The notes beneath the pieces are model-generated. The model made no database searches, was not told where the DNA came from, and was given only the letters and a program-made list of their open reading frames with translations. From assembly GCA_963731125.1 (NCBI GenBank), contig CAVSVP010000031.1, positions 1 to 64,000 of the forward strand: a stretch of DNA of 64,000 bases, in the 5' to 3' direction. Origin of the DNA: CAVSVP01 sp963731125. Lineage in GTDB: Bacteria; Pseudomonadota; Gammaproteobacteria; Competibacterales; Competibacteraceae. Shown here piece by piece: positions 25,469 to 33,297 of this stretch (positions are counted from its first letter, which is position 1; each line of letters begins with the position of its first letter). A program made the position numbers and the translations under genes.

Positions 25469-26474
25469 GGCGAATTGGCTGGAAATTAAAAAACCCATTC
25501 TGGATAATTTGCCTGAGTTTTGCCGAGCAGTTCCATTTCAAATTAAAAGTATTGCCGTTTTGGATGCCTGCATTGCTGTGCAAAATGCCAAGAAGAAATT
25601 CAAGCAGGCAGGGAAGTTTCAGGAAGTTTCTTTTCGCTCTCGAAAAGCGCCCGAACAAAGCTTGTTTATTCCGGCTACGGCGATTAAAAAAACGGTTATT
25701 TATCCGCGTATTTCGGGGAAAGGCTTGCGCTATGCAGAAGAGCTTCCCGGCATTCCGAGGGATTCCCGGGTAATCCTCCGTAACGGAAAGTGGTATTTGT
25801 CTGTTGCCTTTAAGTCCACCACAGCGATTGCCGAGAACCAAGGCCGTGTGGTGGCTCTCGATCCAGGGGTGCGGTCATTTATCACGTTCTTTGCGGAGGA
25901 TTGTTGCGGGCACATAGGGAAAGGGGATTTCGGGCGGATTCAGCGTTTATGCGCCCATCTGGACGGTCTGATTTCCCGGCGTACCCAAGAGAAAGACCGC
26001 AAGCGACGCAGGCGCATGAAGAAAGCGGAAGGCCGGCTGCGTGACCGTATCCGCAATCTCATTGATGAGTTACATCACAAAGCAGCGCGTTTTTTGGTGG
26101 ATCATTTCGATGTCATTTTGCTTCCTCTGTTTGAAAGCACGAACATGGTAGGCAAAGCTTCTCACAAACTCCGCCGGAAATCAGTTAGCAGCCTATTGAC
26201 ATTCGCCCATTATCGTTTCAAACAATTTTTAAAACACAAAGCTTTTGAAACCGGCAAATGCGTTTTGGAGGTGTGTGAAGCGTACACTAGCAAGACAATT
26301 AGTTGGACTGGAGAAGTTGTTCACAATCTGGGCGGGAGCCGTGTAATTCGTAGTGGCGGTACAAAAATGGATCGAGATATTAACGGTGCTCGTGGTGTTT
26401 TTCTGCGAGCTTTGGTAGATAGCCCAGCTATTATTCGCAGTTTAGATAATAGCTGCATTGTTAACGTTAGTTAG
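25314..26474 (+). CDS. tnpB: TnpB RNA-guided nuclease of IS607 (zinc-finger cysteines missing)
   Basis: TnpB begins near residue FIKSRKIRLYPTTEQHQIF; I chose the in-frame TTG 25314, which overlaps tnpA, but the exact start is uncertain. The RuvC-like triad is present: Asp in VVALDPGVRSF, Glu in LLPLFESTNM, Asp in MDRDINGARG. The segment that normally holds two CxxC pairs reads AYTSKTISWTGEVVHNLGG followed by RVIRSGG, so all four zinc-binding cysteines are absent. A similar finger-less form is, to my knowledge, found in other TnpB lineages, so this need not be decay. With an omega RNA made from the element's 3' end it would cut DNA at sites like the donor flank. Confidence 0.85.
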   Translation: MLVECTENEFIKSRKIRLYPTTEQHQIFKQWLGVSRLVYNKTLEYLREPETKANWLEIKKPILDNLPEFCRAVPFQIKSIAVLDACIAVQNAKKKFKQAGKFQEVSFRSRKAPEQSLFIPATAIKKTVIYPRISGKGLRYAEELPGIPRDSRVILRNGKWYLSVAFKSTTAIAENQGRVVALDPGVRSFITFFAEDCCGHIGKGDFGRIQRLCAHLDGLISRRTQEKDRKRRRRMKKAEGRLRDRIRNLIDELHHKAARFLVDHFDVILLPLFESTNMVGKASHKLRRKSVSSLLTFAHYRFKQFLKHKAFETGKCVLEVCEAYTSKTISWTGEVVHNLGGSRVIRSGGTKMDRDINGARGVFLRALVDSPAIIRSLDNSCIVNVS

Positions 26475-26496
26475 CGAAAAAGTATCGGTGCCCGTG

Positions 26497-27447
26497 ATGT
26501 TGCAGACAAAGATGCATACTCTCATTAAAGAGACTCATGTCGATTTTATGAGCAAGGGCCGGTTGGCTCTTATTCTGTCCATGGCGGTACTGGTCATTTG
26601 CGTGCTGTCGCTGTTGGTTCGAGGATTGAGTTTAGGTCTGGATTTCACCGGAGGCACCATTATTGAAGTGGGCTATCCGGGGCCGATAGATGTTCCCGTG
26701 GTACGAGAGACGCTGCAGAAGGCGGGTTTTAGCGATGCGCAAACTCAGCATTTTGGAACTTCCAGCGATGTCTTAATCCGGATTGCGCCCCGCGAAGGCC
26801 TCAACTCGGCAGATATCAGCAGTCAGGTGCTGCATGCTCTGCAGCAAGGCGAGAATGGGGCCGACGTGGAAATGCGGCGTGTGGAGTTTGTTGGGCCTCA
26901 GGTCGGGGATGAGCTGGTTGAGGATGGGGGGCTTGCTATGCTATACGCGCTGATCGGCATTCTGATTTATGTGACGCTGCGTTTCGAATGGCGGCTTGCC
27001 GTGGGAACCATCGCCGCGACCATTCACGATGTGGTTTTTACCATCGGCGTGTTTTCTTTATTTCAGATCGAATTCGATCTCACCGTTTTGGCGGCGGTGC
27101 TGGCGGTTATCGGCTATTCGGTCAACGACACCGTCGTGGTGCTGGACCGGATTCGGGAGAATTTCCGGAAAATGCGTAAAGGTAGCGTTGCAGAGGTCAT
27201 GAATGCTTCTATCAATCAGACCCTGTCGCGTACCTTAATGACCAGTCTGACCACCCTGCTGGCAGTCGTTGTGCTGTTTTTATTTGGCGGCCCCGTGATG
27301 CGCGATTTTTCCCTGGCCTTAATTATCGGTATTGTGGTGGGGACTTACTCGTCAATTTATATTGCCAGTGCCGGTGCTTTACTGTTGGGGCTCAGCCGGG
27401 AGGACCTGCTGCCCAGAGCAAAGGAGGAAGTGGACAGTCGGCCTTAA
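26497..27447 (+). CDS. secF: Protein translocase subunit SecF
   Basis: SecF pairs with SecD in the export motor. Motifs: first membrane segment (LALILSMAVLVICVLSLLV), then GLDFTGGTIIEVGYPGP in the periplasmic part, and the C-terminal helices with YSVNDTVVVLDRIRENFR (about 210-227). ATG 26497 gives 316 residues, the usual length. An upstream in-frame start at 26458 lies inside the IS. The present ribosome binding site is only GGTG; GAGGTG would be reconstituted if IS607 were removed. Translation may therefore be weakened or now depend on the element. Confidence 0.92.
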   Translation: MLQTKMHTLIKETHVDFMSKGRLALILSMAVLVICVLSLLVRGLSLGLDFTGGTIIEVGYPGPIDVPVVRETLQKAGFSDAQTQHFGTSSDVLIRIAPREGLNSADISSQVLHALQQGENGADVEMRRVEFVGPQVGDELVEDGGLAMLYALIGILIYVTLRFEWRLAVGTIAATIHDVVFTIGVFSLFQIEFDLTVLAAVLAVIGYSVNDTVVVLDRIRENFRKMRKGSVAEVMNASINQTLSRTLMTSLTTLLAVVVLFLFGGPVMRDFSLALIIGIVVGTYSSIYIASAGALLLGLSREDLLPRAKEEVDSRP

Positions 27448-27516
27448 GCCGTACAAGCGAGGGGAGGGGAGGATAGCAGTTACTTCCCCTCACAGTCTTA
27501 AACTAGTGTCGCCTGC

Positions 27517-27858
27517 TCAACGTCCCTTGGGCAATTCTTTGAAGGGGTCCGCTTCATTTAAGCTGGGTACCACGCGGCGATTGTGAGAACCTTCCTGGTC
27601 GGCGCTAAGATCTTCATCCACGCCGCTGATTACCAGACGTGCCCAGACTGCGGCAATGAGCCACATGACGATACCCAGCCCGACTAAAAACCATTGCGAG
27701 CCTTCCAGATCTCCCAGTTTTCCTCCCATCAATCCGTAGACGAGGCTCACCAAACTGGCCAGCCAGAAAACCCCGATCGGTGCGGCGGTACGGGTGGCGC
27801 AGCCATATCGGGACACAGCGGCAGGTGGCACTAACAATGCTAATGTGTTGCGCTTCAT
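27517..27858 (-). CDS. Small membrane protein of unknown function, 113 aa
   Basis: An excellent ribosome binding site (AGGAGG, 27862-27867) precedes ATG 27858, so the gene is probably real. The product has two predicted membrane segments (IGVFWLASLVSLVYGLMGG, about 28-46; FLVGLGIVMWLIAAVWARL, about 57-75) and a charged, soluble C-terminal tail (DEDLSADQEGSHNRRVVPSL). The family is not recognised. It converges on secF and stands alone; 27448-27516 between them contains a GAGGGGA/TTCCCCTC pair without a T-run. Confidence 0.6.
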   Translation of the reverse strand: MKRNTLALLVPPAAVSRYGCATRTAAPIGVFWLASLVSLVYGLMGGKLGDLEGSQWFLVGLGIVMWLIAAVWARLVISGVDEDLSADQEGSHNRRVVPSLNEADPFKELPKGR

Positions 27859-28039
27859 GATTTCCTCCTTATCCGAGAGGCTAAAGTCTCGGTGGCTTAT
27901 GCAGCAATCAATAAAATTGAATGATCGTTAACCCTATGGATAATAGGGATAACATGATTGCCGGCTTAGTGCAATAGGTGTGTTGTCAGGGTGCAAGCCA
28001 GAGGACGTAGGAACTGCTGGACGCCACACGATATAGCGC

Positions 28040-28843
28040 TTAGTGTCTAAGGTCTGGCGTTAAGTGAGGCTGGATATGTTGTACCAGCGCTTTGAAGATT
28101 TTTGGCGGTCCGGTGACGATATTACCGGTATGCAAATACTCATGACCGCCTTTAAAATCACCGACGAGACCACCGGCTTCTTGAATCAGTAGTACACCGG
28201 CCGCCATGTCCCAAGCACCGAGACCCAACTCCCAGAAACCATCCAGCCGGCCTGCGGCCACATAAGCTAAATCCAGGGCGGCGGACCCGGCTCGGCGCAG
28301 ATCAGCGCATTGGGTAAACAGACTGCCAAACATATTCAGGTAAGCCGGTATATGTTGAGGATAGCGGACGGGAAAACCGGTGCCCAATAAAGCTCCAGTT
28401 AAACTGGTAGTCGATGTGACGCGAATGCGGCGGTCATTCAGATACGCACCGTCACCCCGGGAAGCGGTGAACATTTCTTGGCGCATCGGGTCGTAAACCA
28501 CCCCGGCTTCCAGGCGGCCATGGGTTTGCAGCGCAATAGAAACCGCAAAGTGGGGAAACCCGTGAATGAAGTTAGTTGTACCGTCCAGGGGATCGATGAT
28601 CCACTGATATTCCGCTTTGGAACCGGAAGCGGAACCGCTTTCTTCTGCCAGAATGCCGTAGTGAGGGTAGATCTTGCGGAGCGTGCCGATGATTTCCTGC
28701 TCCGCTTGAATGTCGGCGTCGCTGACGAAATCATTGGGGCGTTTTGCGCTGATGGTGAGTCTATCTAGCCGTTCATAGTGGCGCAGAAGAATTCTGCCGG
28801 CGCTAAGGGCGGCGCGTTTTGCAATGTTGATAGCCGGATGCAT
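28040..28843 (-). CDS. suhB: Inositol-1-monophosphatase family protein SuhB
   Basis: This Mg2+-dependent phosphatase is known in E. coli also as a transcription antitermination partner for rRNA. Motifs: the metal site ILAEESG, the IMPase signature WIIDPLDGTTNFIHGFPHF (metal ligands Asp-Pro-Leu-Asp) and the second signature GAWDMAAGVLLIQEAGG. ATG 28843 (MHPAINIAKRA) gives the usual 267 residues; an upstream ATG at 28966 would run into the divergent trmJ. The suhB-trmJ divergence with an 82-bp gap is the classic gammaproteobacterial layout. Confidence 0.94.
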   Translation of the reverse strand: MHPAINIAKRAALSAGRILLRHYERLDRLTISAKRPNDFVSDADIQAEQEIIGTLRKIYPHYGILAEESGSASGSKAEYQWIIDPLDGTTNFIHGFPHFAVSIALQTHGRLEAGVVYDPMRQEMFTASRGDGAYLNDRRIRVTSTTSLTGALLGTGFPVRYPQHIPAYLNMFGSLFTQCADLRRAGSAALDLAYVAAGRLDGFWELGLGAWDMAAGVLLIQEAGGLVGDFKGGHEYLHTGNIVTGPPKIFKALVQHIQPHLTPDLRH

Positions 28844-28925
28844 AAGTACAGGATCGATTGAGAAAGATCGAAAAGTCGTTGTTCTCTTGGGAACGCTTAA
28901 TGATAACAAAGTTGCTTCGAAACTC

Positions 28926-29657
28926 ATGAACTTCGAAAATTTGCGAGTTATCCTGGTGGAGACCACTCATCCCGGTAACATCGGTGCTACGGCTCGGGCC
29001 ATGAAAAACATGGGGTTAAGCCGGTTAGCCTTAGTCAGACCATCCCGGTTTCCCCACGCCGAAGCGACGGCTCGGGCTGCCGGCGCGGATGATATCCTGG
29101 CTAAGACCCGAATTGTGGATAATCTAGAAGAGGCCCTCAGCGATTGCCAGCTGGTTATGGGCGCTTCCGCGCGCCGCCGTGGGTTATCCGGTCCGGAGCT
29201 TGACCCTCGACAGTGCGCTGAGCAAGTTGCCAAGTCCGGTCCTCATGTCGAGATCGCTCTGGTATTTGGTAGAGAAAGCTCGGGTTTGACTAACGATGAG
29301 ATGGATCGCTGCCACTTTTTAGTGCGTATTCCGACGGATCCTGCTTTTGGTTCCCTCAACCTGGCGGCTGCCGTACTGGTGCTTGCTTATGAGTTGCGTA
29401 TGATGGCACATTCTGTACGCCCCGTCTGTCTTAGCGAAACGGGCAAATTTCCTGCGTCTGCAGAGGAAATGGCCCACTTCTATGAACACTTGGAACGAGT
29501 GTTGTTGGCGACAGGATTTCTCAATCCGGCTAGTCCTCGCCATCTAATGCGCCGGTTGCGGCGCTTGTTTAATCGGGCGAAGCCGGATCAGCATGAGATC
29601 AAAATTCTGCGGGGCATTCTTTCTTCGGTGCAAGGGCGTAAGCGCTTATCCCGTTAA
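28926..29657 (+). CDS. trmJ: tRNA (cytidine/uridine-2'-O-)-methyltransferase TrmJ
   Basis: This SPOUT-family enzyme methylates the ribose of tRNA position 32. Motifs: VETTHPGNIGATARAMKNMG at the N terminus, IALVFGRESSGLTNDEM (SAM-binding knot) and IPTDPAFGSLNLAAAV. The 243-residue length and ATG 28926 (MNFENLRVILV) match family members. It is divergent from suhB and upstream of cysE-iscS, as in related bacteria. Confidence 0.94.
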   Translation: MNFENLRVILVETTHPGNIGATARAMKNMGLSRLALVRPSRFPHAEATARAAGADDILAKTRIVDNLEEALSDCQLVMGASARRRGLSGPELDPRQCAEQVAKSGPHVEIALVFGRESSGLTNDEMDRCHFLVRIPTDPAFGSLNLAAAVLVLAYELRMMAHSVRPVCLSETGKFPASAEEMAHFYEHLERVLLATGFLNPASPRHLMRRLRRLFNRAKPDQHEIKILRGILSSVQGRKRLSR

Positions 29658-29810
29658 ATCGGCATAAATCAGGCGTTAGCCGTTCTTGGCTAGCGTCTGG
29701 AAATTAATTTGGCATCAGTAATTCTTGATATAATCTCAATAGCCAAGCGAACCCAGGGAAACTTGGTGGTTCTAATTTTATTCTCACTTCTTACTTCCAG
29801 GCTAACTATT

Positions 29811-30617
29811 ATGTGGCAGCGTCTACGGGAAGACATCAATTGTGTGTTTGATCGCGATCCAGCGGCGCGTAACGTCTTCGAGATCTTCACCTGTTATCCG
29901 GGTATCCATGCGGTTCTTCTGCACCGCATCAATCATCGTCTCTGGAAACTGGGGTTAAAGTGGTTAGCTCGCTTTTTTTCGACTATTGCCCGCTGGCTGA
30001 CAGGTATCGAGATTCATCCGGGGGCCACTATCGGGCGGCGCTTTTTTATTGATCACGGCATGGGAGTGGTCATCGGAGAAACCGCCGTTATCGGCGATGA
30101 CTGCACGCTGTATCACGGCGTAACGCTGGGGGGGACCAGTTGGCAGAAGGGAAAGCGCCATCCGACGCTGGGAAATAATGTGGTTATTGGGGCAGGCGCC
30201 AAGGTATTAGGTCCTATCGTAGTGAACGGCGGTGCGCGGATTGGCTCTAACTCGGTGGTCGTTAAAGAGGTTCCCGCCGAGGCGACGGTGATCGGCGTGC
30301 CAGGTCGAACGGTGACAAAGGCACTGGGTGAGCCCAAACCGGTGCACAAGGAAATCGCTCGTAAACTGGGATTTGACGCCTACGGTACGACGCACGATAT
30401 GCCCGACCCAGAGGCGCATGCCATTAATCATATGATTGATCACATTCATATGGTCGATCGAAAACTGAAAGAGATTTGTCAGGTGCTGAAAGCAGCGGGT
30501 ATCGAGCCCGGCGAACTTCGTATTCCCGAACTGGTGAGTTGTGAGATCAGTTCAACTTGCTATGGTGATGTTGAAGAACCTGTGCAAAAAGCTGCCGGTA
30601 ATGGTTTTTCTAATTAA
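29811..30617 (+). CDS. cysE: Serine O-acetyltransferase
   Basis: CysE makes O-acetylserine for cysteine synthesis. The N-terminal helical part begins MWQRLREDINCVFDRDPAAR. The left-handed beta-helix of hexapeptide repeats runs through GATIGRRFFIDHGMGVVIGE and CTLYHGVTLGGTSWQKGKRH (active-site His residues in DHGMG and YHGV) to NNVVIGAGAKVLGPIVVN. ATG 29811 gives 268 residues. In many gammaproteobacteria cysE sits between trmJ and iscR-iscS, supplying cysteine for the desulfurase; here iscR is missing. Confidence 0.94.
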   Translation: MWQRLREDINCVFDRDPAARNVFEIFTCYPGIHAVLLHRINHRLWKLGLKWLARFFSTIARWLTGIEIHPGATIGRRFFIDHGMGVVIGETAVIGDDCTLYHGVTLGGTSWQKGKRHPTLGNNVVIGAGAKVLGPIVVNGGARIGSNSVVVKEVPAEATVIGVPGRTVTKALGEPKPVHKEIARKLGFDAYGTTHDMPDPEAHAINHMIDHIHMVDRKLKEICQVLKAAGIEPGELRIPELVSCEISSTCYGDVEEPVQKAAGNGFSN

Positions 30618-30638
30618 CGTTAGCACTTGATTGTCTGG

Positions 30639-31841
30639 ATGAAGCACCCCATTTATCTGGATTATGCGGCGACTACGCCAATGGACTCCCGGGTAGCCGA
30701 GGCGATGTACCGGCACTTGACACTGGACGGTGTCTTTGGAAATCCTGCTTCGCAAAGCCACGTCTTTGGCCAATCAGCGGCGCAGGCCGTTGAAAGAGCC
30801 CGTGCCCAGCTGGCGGGGTTAATCAACGCCGATCCAACTGAGATCGTTTGGACCTCGGGAGCGACAGAGGCCAATAATTTGGCGATTAAAGGTGTAGCAG
30901 CCTACTACCGAAAAAAAGGCCGGCATATTGTCACTTCTAAAATTGAACACAAAGCGGTGCTTGATCCCTGTAGGCAATTGATGCGAGAGGGCTATGAAGT
31001 TACCTATCTAGACCCCAAGCCTAACGGTCTGCTCGATATGGCCGCATTGGAAGTGGCCTTACGGCACGATACGGTGCTGGTGTCCATTATGCACGTCAAC
31101 AATGAGATCGGCGTGATTCAGGACCTGGTATCCATTGGCCGGTTAACGCGCCGCCGGGGCATTCCGCTGCACGTCGATGCCGCCCAGAGTCTTGGTAAAG
31201 TGATCATTGATTTACAGGCTCTCGACGTTGATCTGATGAGTTTCAGCGCTCACAAACTTTACGGTCCCAAGGGCAGCGGCGCGCTTTATGTGCGGCGTAA
31301 GCCGCGGGTACGCATTTTAGCACAGATTCACGGCGGTGGTCAGGAGCGGGGTGTGCGGGCTGGTACGTTGGCTACGCATCAGATCGTCGGTATGGGCGAG
31401 GCGTGCCGGTGGGCCGGTCAGGAAATGGCTGCTGATAATGAGCGCATTCGCCGGTTGCGTGATCTGCTGTGGAGTGGACTGCAGGATATTTCGGAAATTT
31501 ATCTAAACGGTGATTTATCACAGAGCGTGGCGGGTCTTCTCAACGTCAGCTTTAATTTTATTGAAGGCGAAGCGCTGCTGGCGGCTTTGAAAGGCCTCGC
31601 GGTTTCTTCCGGTGCCGCCTGCACTTCGGCGAACCCGGAACCTTCTCATGTGCTGAAAGCATTAGGGCGAACCGATAGTTTAGCACGCGGCGCCATTCGC
31701 TTTAGCCTAGGCCGGTTTACCACGGTGGAAGAGATCGACTACGCTATTGTTCAAGTCCGCAAAGCCGTAACCCGCTTACGGGAGCTTTCGCCGCTCTGGG
31801 CGAGACATCAAATAGCCCGCCGTTCCCATGGCGTCGCCTGA
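30639..31841 (+). CDS. iscS: Cysteine desulfurase IscS
   Basis: This PLP enzyme takes sulfur from cysteine for Fe-S clusters and tRNA thiolation. Features: YLDYAATTPMD at the N terminus, the PLP-binding lysine in SFSAHKLYGPKGSGALYV, and the catalytic Cys loop GLAVSSGAACTSANPEPSHV, followed by IRFSLGRFTTVEEIDYA. The long active-site loop is of the IscS type. ATG 30639 gives 400 residues. It is followed by an IscU-like and an IscA-like gene, but no iscR, hscB, hscA or fdx are present around it. Confidence 0.93.
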   Translation: MKHPIYLDYAATTPMDSRVAEAMYRHLTLDGVFGNPASQSHVFGQSAAQAVERARAQLAGLINADPTEIVWTSGATEANNLAIKGVAAYYRKKGRHIVTSKIEHKAVLDPCRQLMREGYEVTYLDPKPNGLLDMAALEVALRHDTVLVSIMHVNNEIGVIQDLVSIGRLTRRRGIPLHVDAAQSLGKVIIDLQALDVDLMSFSAHKLYGPKGSGALYVRRKPRVRILAQIHGGGQERGVRAGTLATHQIVGMGEACRWAGQEMAADNERIRRLRDLLWSGLQDISEIYLNGDLSQSVAGLLNVSFNFIEGEALLAALKGLAVSSGAACTSANPEPSHVLKALGRTDSLARGAIRFSLGRFTTVEEIDYAIVQVRKAVTRLRELSPLWARHQIARRSHGVA

Positions 31842-31885
31842 ATGTCCGGTTGCAGCGAACGGCTGTTGACTGATTGAGTTGCGCA

Positions 31886-32305
31886 ATGCTGTATAGCGAT
31901 GAAATAATGGAGCATTTTGAGAATCCACATAACGTCGGTGGGTTCAATGAAAATTTATCCGACGTGGGTACGGCCATGGTAGAGGCGGCGGCCTCAGGCG
32001 ATGTGCTTAAGCTGCAAATCAAGGTGAGCCACCAAGGCATCATCGAAAAGGCCAAATTTAAAGCCCAGGGTGGCGTGCCGATCATCGCCTTAGGTTCTTG
32101 GCTTACCCAATGGCTTAAAGGCAAGCGTTTAGCTGAGGCCGGGAATATCCATAATACGCAAATTGCCGAGGCATTGGGTTTGCCGCCGGTGAAAGTGCAT
32201 TGTGCAGTGCTGGCCGAAGAGGCTGTCAAAGCGGCTGTCGCCGATTATGCGGTCAAGCAGGCCGATTGCGCCAGCGCAGAGAGAAACCCTTCGTTATTTA
32301 CTTGA
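31886..32305 (+). CDS. iscU: IscU-like scaffold protein lacking two cluster-ligand cysteines
   Basis: The whole IscU fold is recognisable: MLYSDEIMEHFENPHNVGGF, VGTAMVEAAASGDVLKLQIK, LPPVKVHCAVLAEEAVKAAV. In normal IscU the ligands are Cys37, Cys63 and Cys106. Here the first has become Ser (AASGD in place of ACGD) and the second region reads KAQGGVPIIALGS where YGCGSAIASSS is expected. Only the Cys of VKVHC remains. The Asp after the first site is kept. A new Cys lies in the tail (QADCASAER). The frame is intact, so it is expressed rather than decayed, but classic [2Fe-2S] assembly on it looks impossible. Confidence 0.88.
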   Translation: MLYSDEIMEHFENPHNVGGFNENLSDVGTAMVEAAASGDVLKLQIKVSHQGIIEKAKFKAQGGVPIIALGSWLTQWLKGKRLAEAGNIHNTQIAEALGLPPVKVHCAVLAEEAVKAAVADYAVKQADCASAERNPSLFT

Positions 32306-32326
32306 GTTACAATCGAGGTGATGATT

Positions 32327-32650
32327 ATGGCGATTACGCTTACCGAAAGTGCTGCCAACCGTGTTAAAGGCTATCTTACCAAGCGCGGTAAGGGAGAAGG
32401 CCTGCGCGTCGGTGTCCGCAAGTCCGGTTGCTCTGGATTTGCTTATGTGATCGATTTTGCTGATGAAATTAAACCCGATGATCGTGTCTTCGAAGATCAG
32501 GGGGTTAAAGTAATCGTTAATACTCAGAGCCTGCAATACCTGGACGGGAGTGAGCTGGATTTCCAAAAAGAAGGCTTAAACGAAACCTTCAAGTTTATCA
32601 ATCCCAATGTGAAGGACGAATGCGGGTGCGGAGAAAGCTTTAGCGTGTAA
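32327..32650 (+). CDS. iscA: A-type iron-sulfur carrier IscA
   Basis: This 107-residue A-type carrier has the three conserved cysteines intact: one in RKSGCSGFAYVIDF (about residue 35) and the pair in KDECGCGESF near the C terminus. ATG 32327 is preferred because GAGGTG lies 6 bp before it. It is 21 bp after the IscU-like gene and completes the small isc cluster. It could carry clusters that the altered IscU cannot build. Confidence 0.93.
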   Translation: MAITLTESAANRVKGYLTKRGKGEGLRVGVRKSGCSGFAYVIDFADEIKPDDRVFEDQGVKVIVNTQSLQYLDGSELDFQKEGLNETFKFINPNVKDECGCGESFSV

Positions 32651-32796
32651 TTACAGAATGGATTCCGTTTCGCAATAAAGCGACAATTCAAAGCTTGTCG
32701 GTAGGGTAAACATTGGCGTGCAATACGGACATGGAGACAGTTACAGGCTACTATTAGAAGAACCCGTTCAGTCTGCTTTCCCTTACGGAGACGTCT

Positions 32797-33282
32797 ATGG
32801 CCTACAATATTAGTACTATTCTTTATGCCACCGATATCGGTCCTCATGGCCCGGAGATATTCAGTCACGCCATCGCTGTCGCACAGCAATTTGGGGCGCA
32901 AATTCACATCGTTAATGTTTTAGAGCCCATGGGTGAATATGCGCATTCCCTGCTCGTCAATTATTTGCCGGAGGATAAGCTCAATGCTCTGCGGCGGGAA
33001 GGTTTTGACGAAGCGCGTCAGGAAATACACCGGCGTTTGGAAAAATTCTGTCAGGATGAACTGCATGCCGGCACGGAAGGGTTGGTGGCCAGTACCAGGG
33101 TGGTGGAAGGTCTGCCTTATCAGGTCATTCTGGATGAGGCTAAACGGGTAAACGCCGATTTAATCGTCATGGGTTCTCATGGGCAAACGGCGTTGGGGGA
33201 GATGTTTATGGGGTCAGTGGCCCATAAAGTAACTTTGAAATCCACTGTGCCGGTTTTGTTGGTACCCATCAAAGGGGATTAA
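32797..33282 (+). CDS. Universal stress protein, UspA family
   Basis: This 161-residue single Usp domain contains a complete nucleotide-binding motif, G-x2-G-x9-G-S, in MGSHGQTALGEMFMGSVAHK, so it is probably an ATP-binding type. The N terminus NISTILYATDIGPHGPEIF is typical. The start follows TTACGGAGACGTCT. It converges with a TRAP transporter operon; UspA proteins are often linked to TRAP systems (for example TeaD), where they modulate transport. Confidence 0.9.
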   Translation: MAYNISTILYATDIGPHGPEIFSHAIAVAQQFGAQIHIVNVLEPMGEYAHSLLVNYLPEDKLNALRREGFDEARQEIHRRLEKFCQDELHAGTEGLVASTRVVEGLPYQVILDEAKRVNADLIVMGSHGQTALGEMFMGSVAHKVTLKSTVPVLLVPIKGD

Positions 33283-33297
33283 TCCAAACGTGTCATG

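Larger units (their letters stand above)
24748..26486 (+). mobile_element. IS607-family insertion sequence (tnpA + tnpB)
   Basis: The element carries a MerR-HTH serine transposase and a TnpB, the defining pair of IS607. The borders are inferred. IS607 members use a GG core without repeats, and GG occurs at 24748-24749 (right after secD) and at 26487-26488. Collapsing the two gives GATCTGAGGTGCCCGTGATG, in which the secD stop, a good Shine-Dalgarno (GAGGTG) and the secF ATG are correctly spaced. Length is 1,739 bp. The borders need an empty-site comparison. Confidence 0.8.

Noticed and set aside
27455..27500. GAGGGGA/TTCCCCTC pair after secF as a terminator
   Set aside because: Large loop and no T-run; too weak to call.
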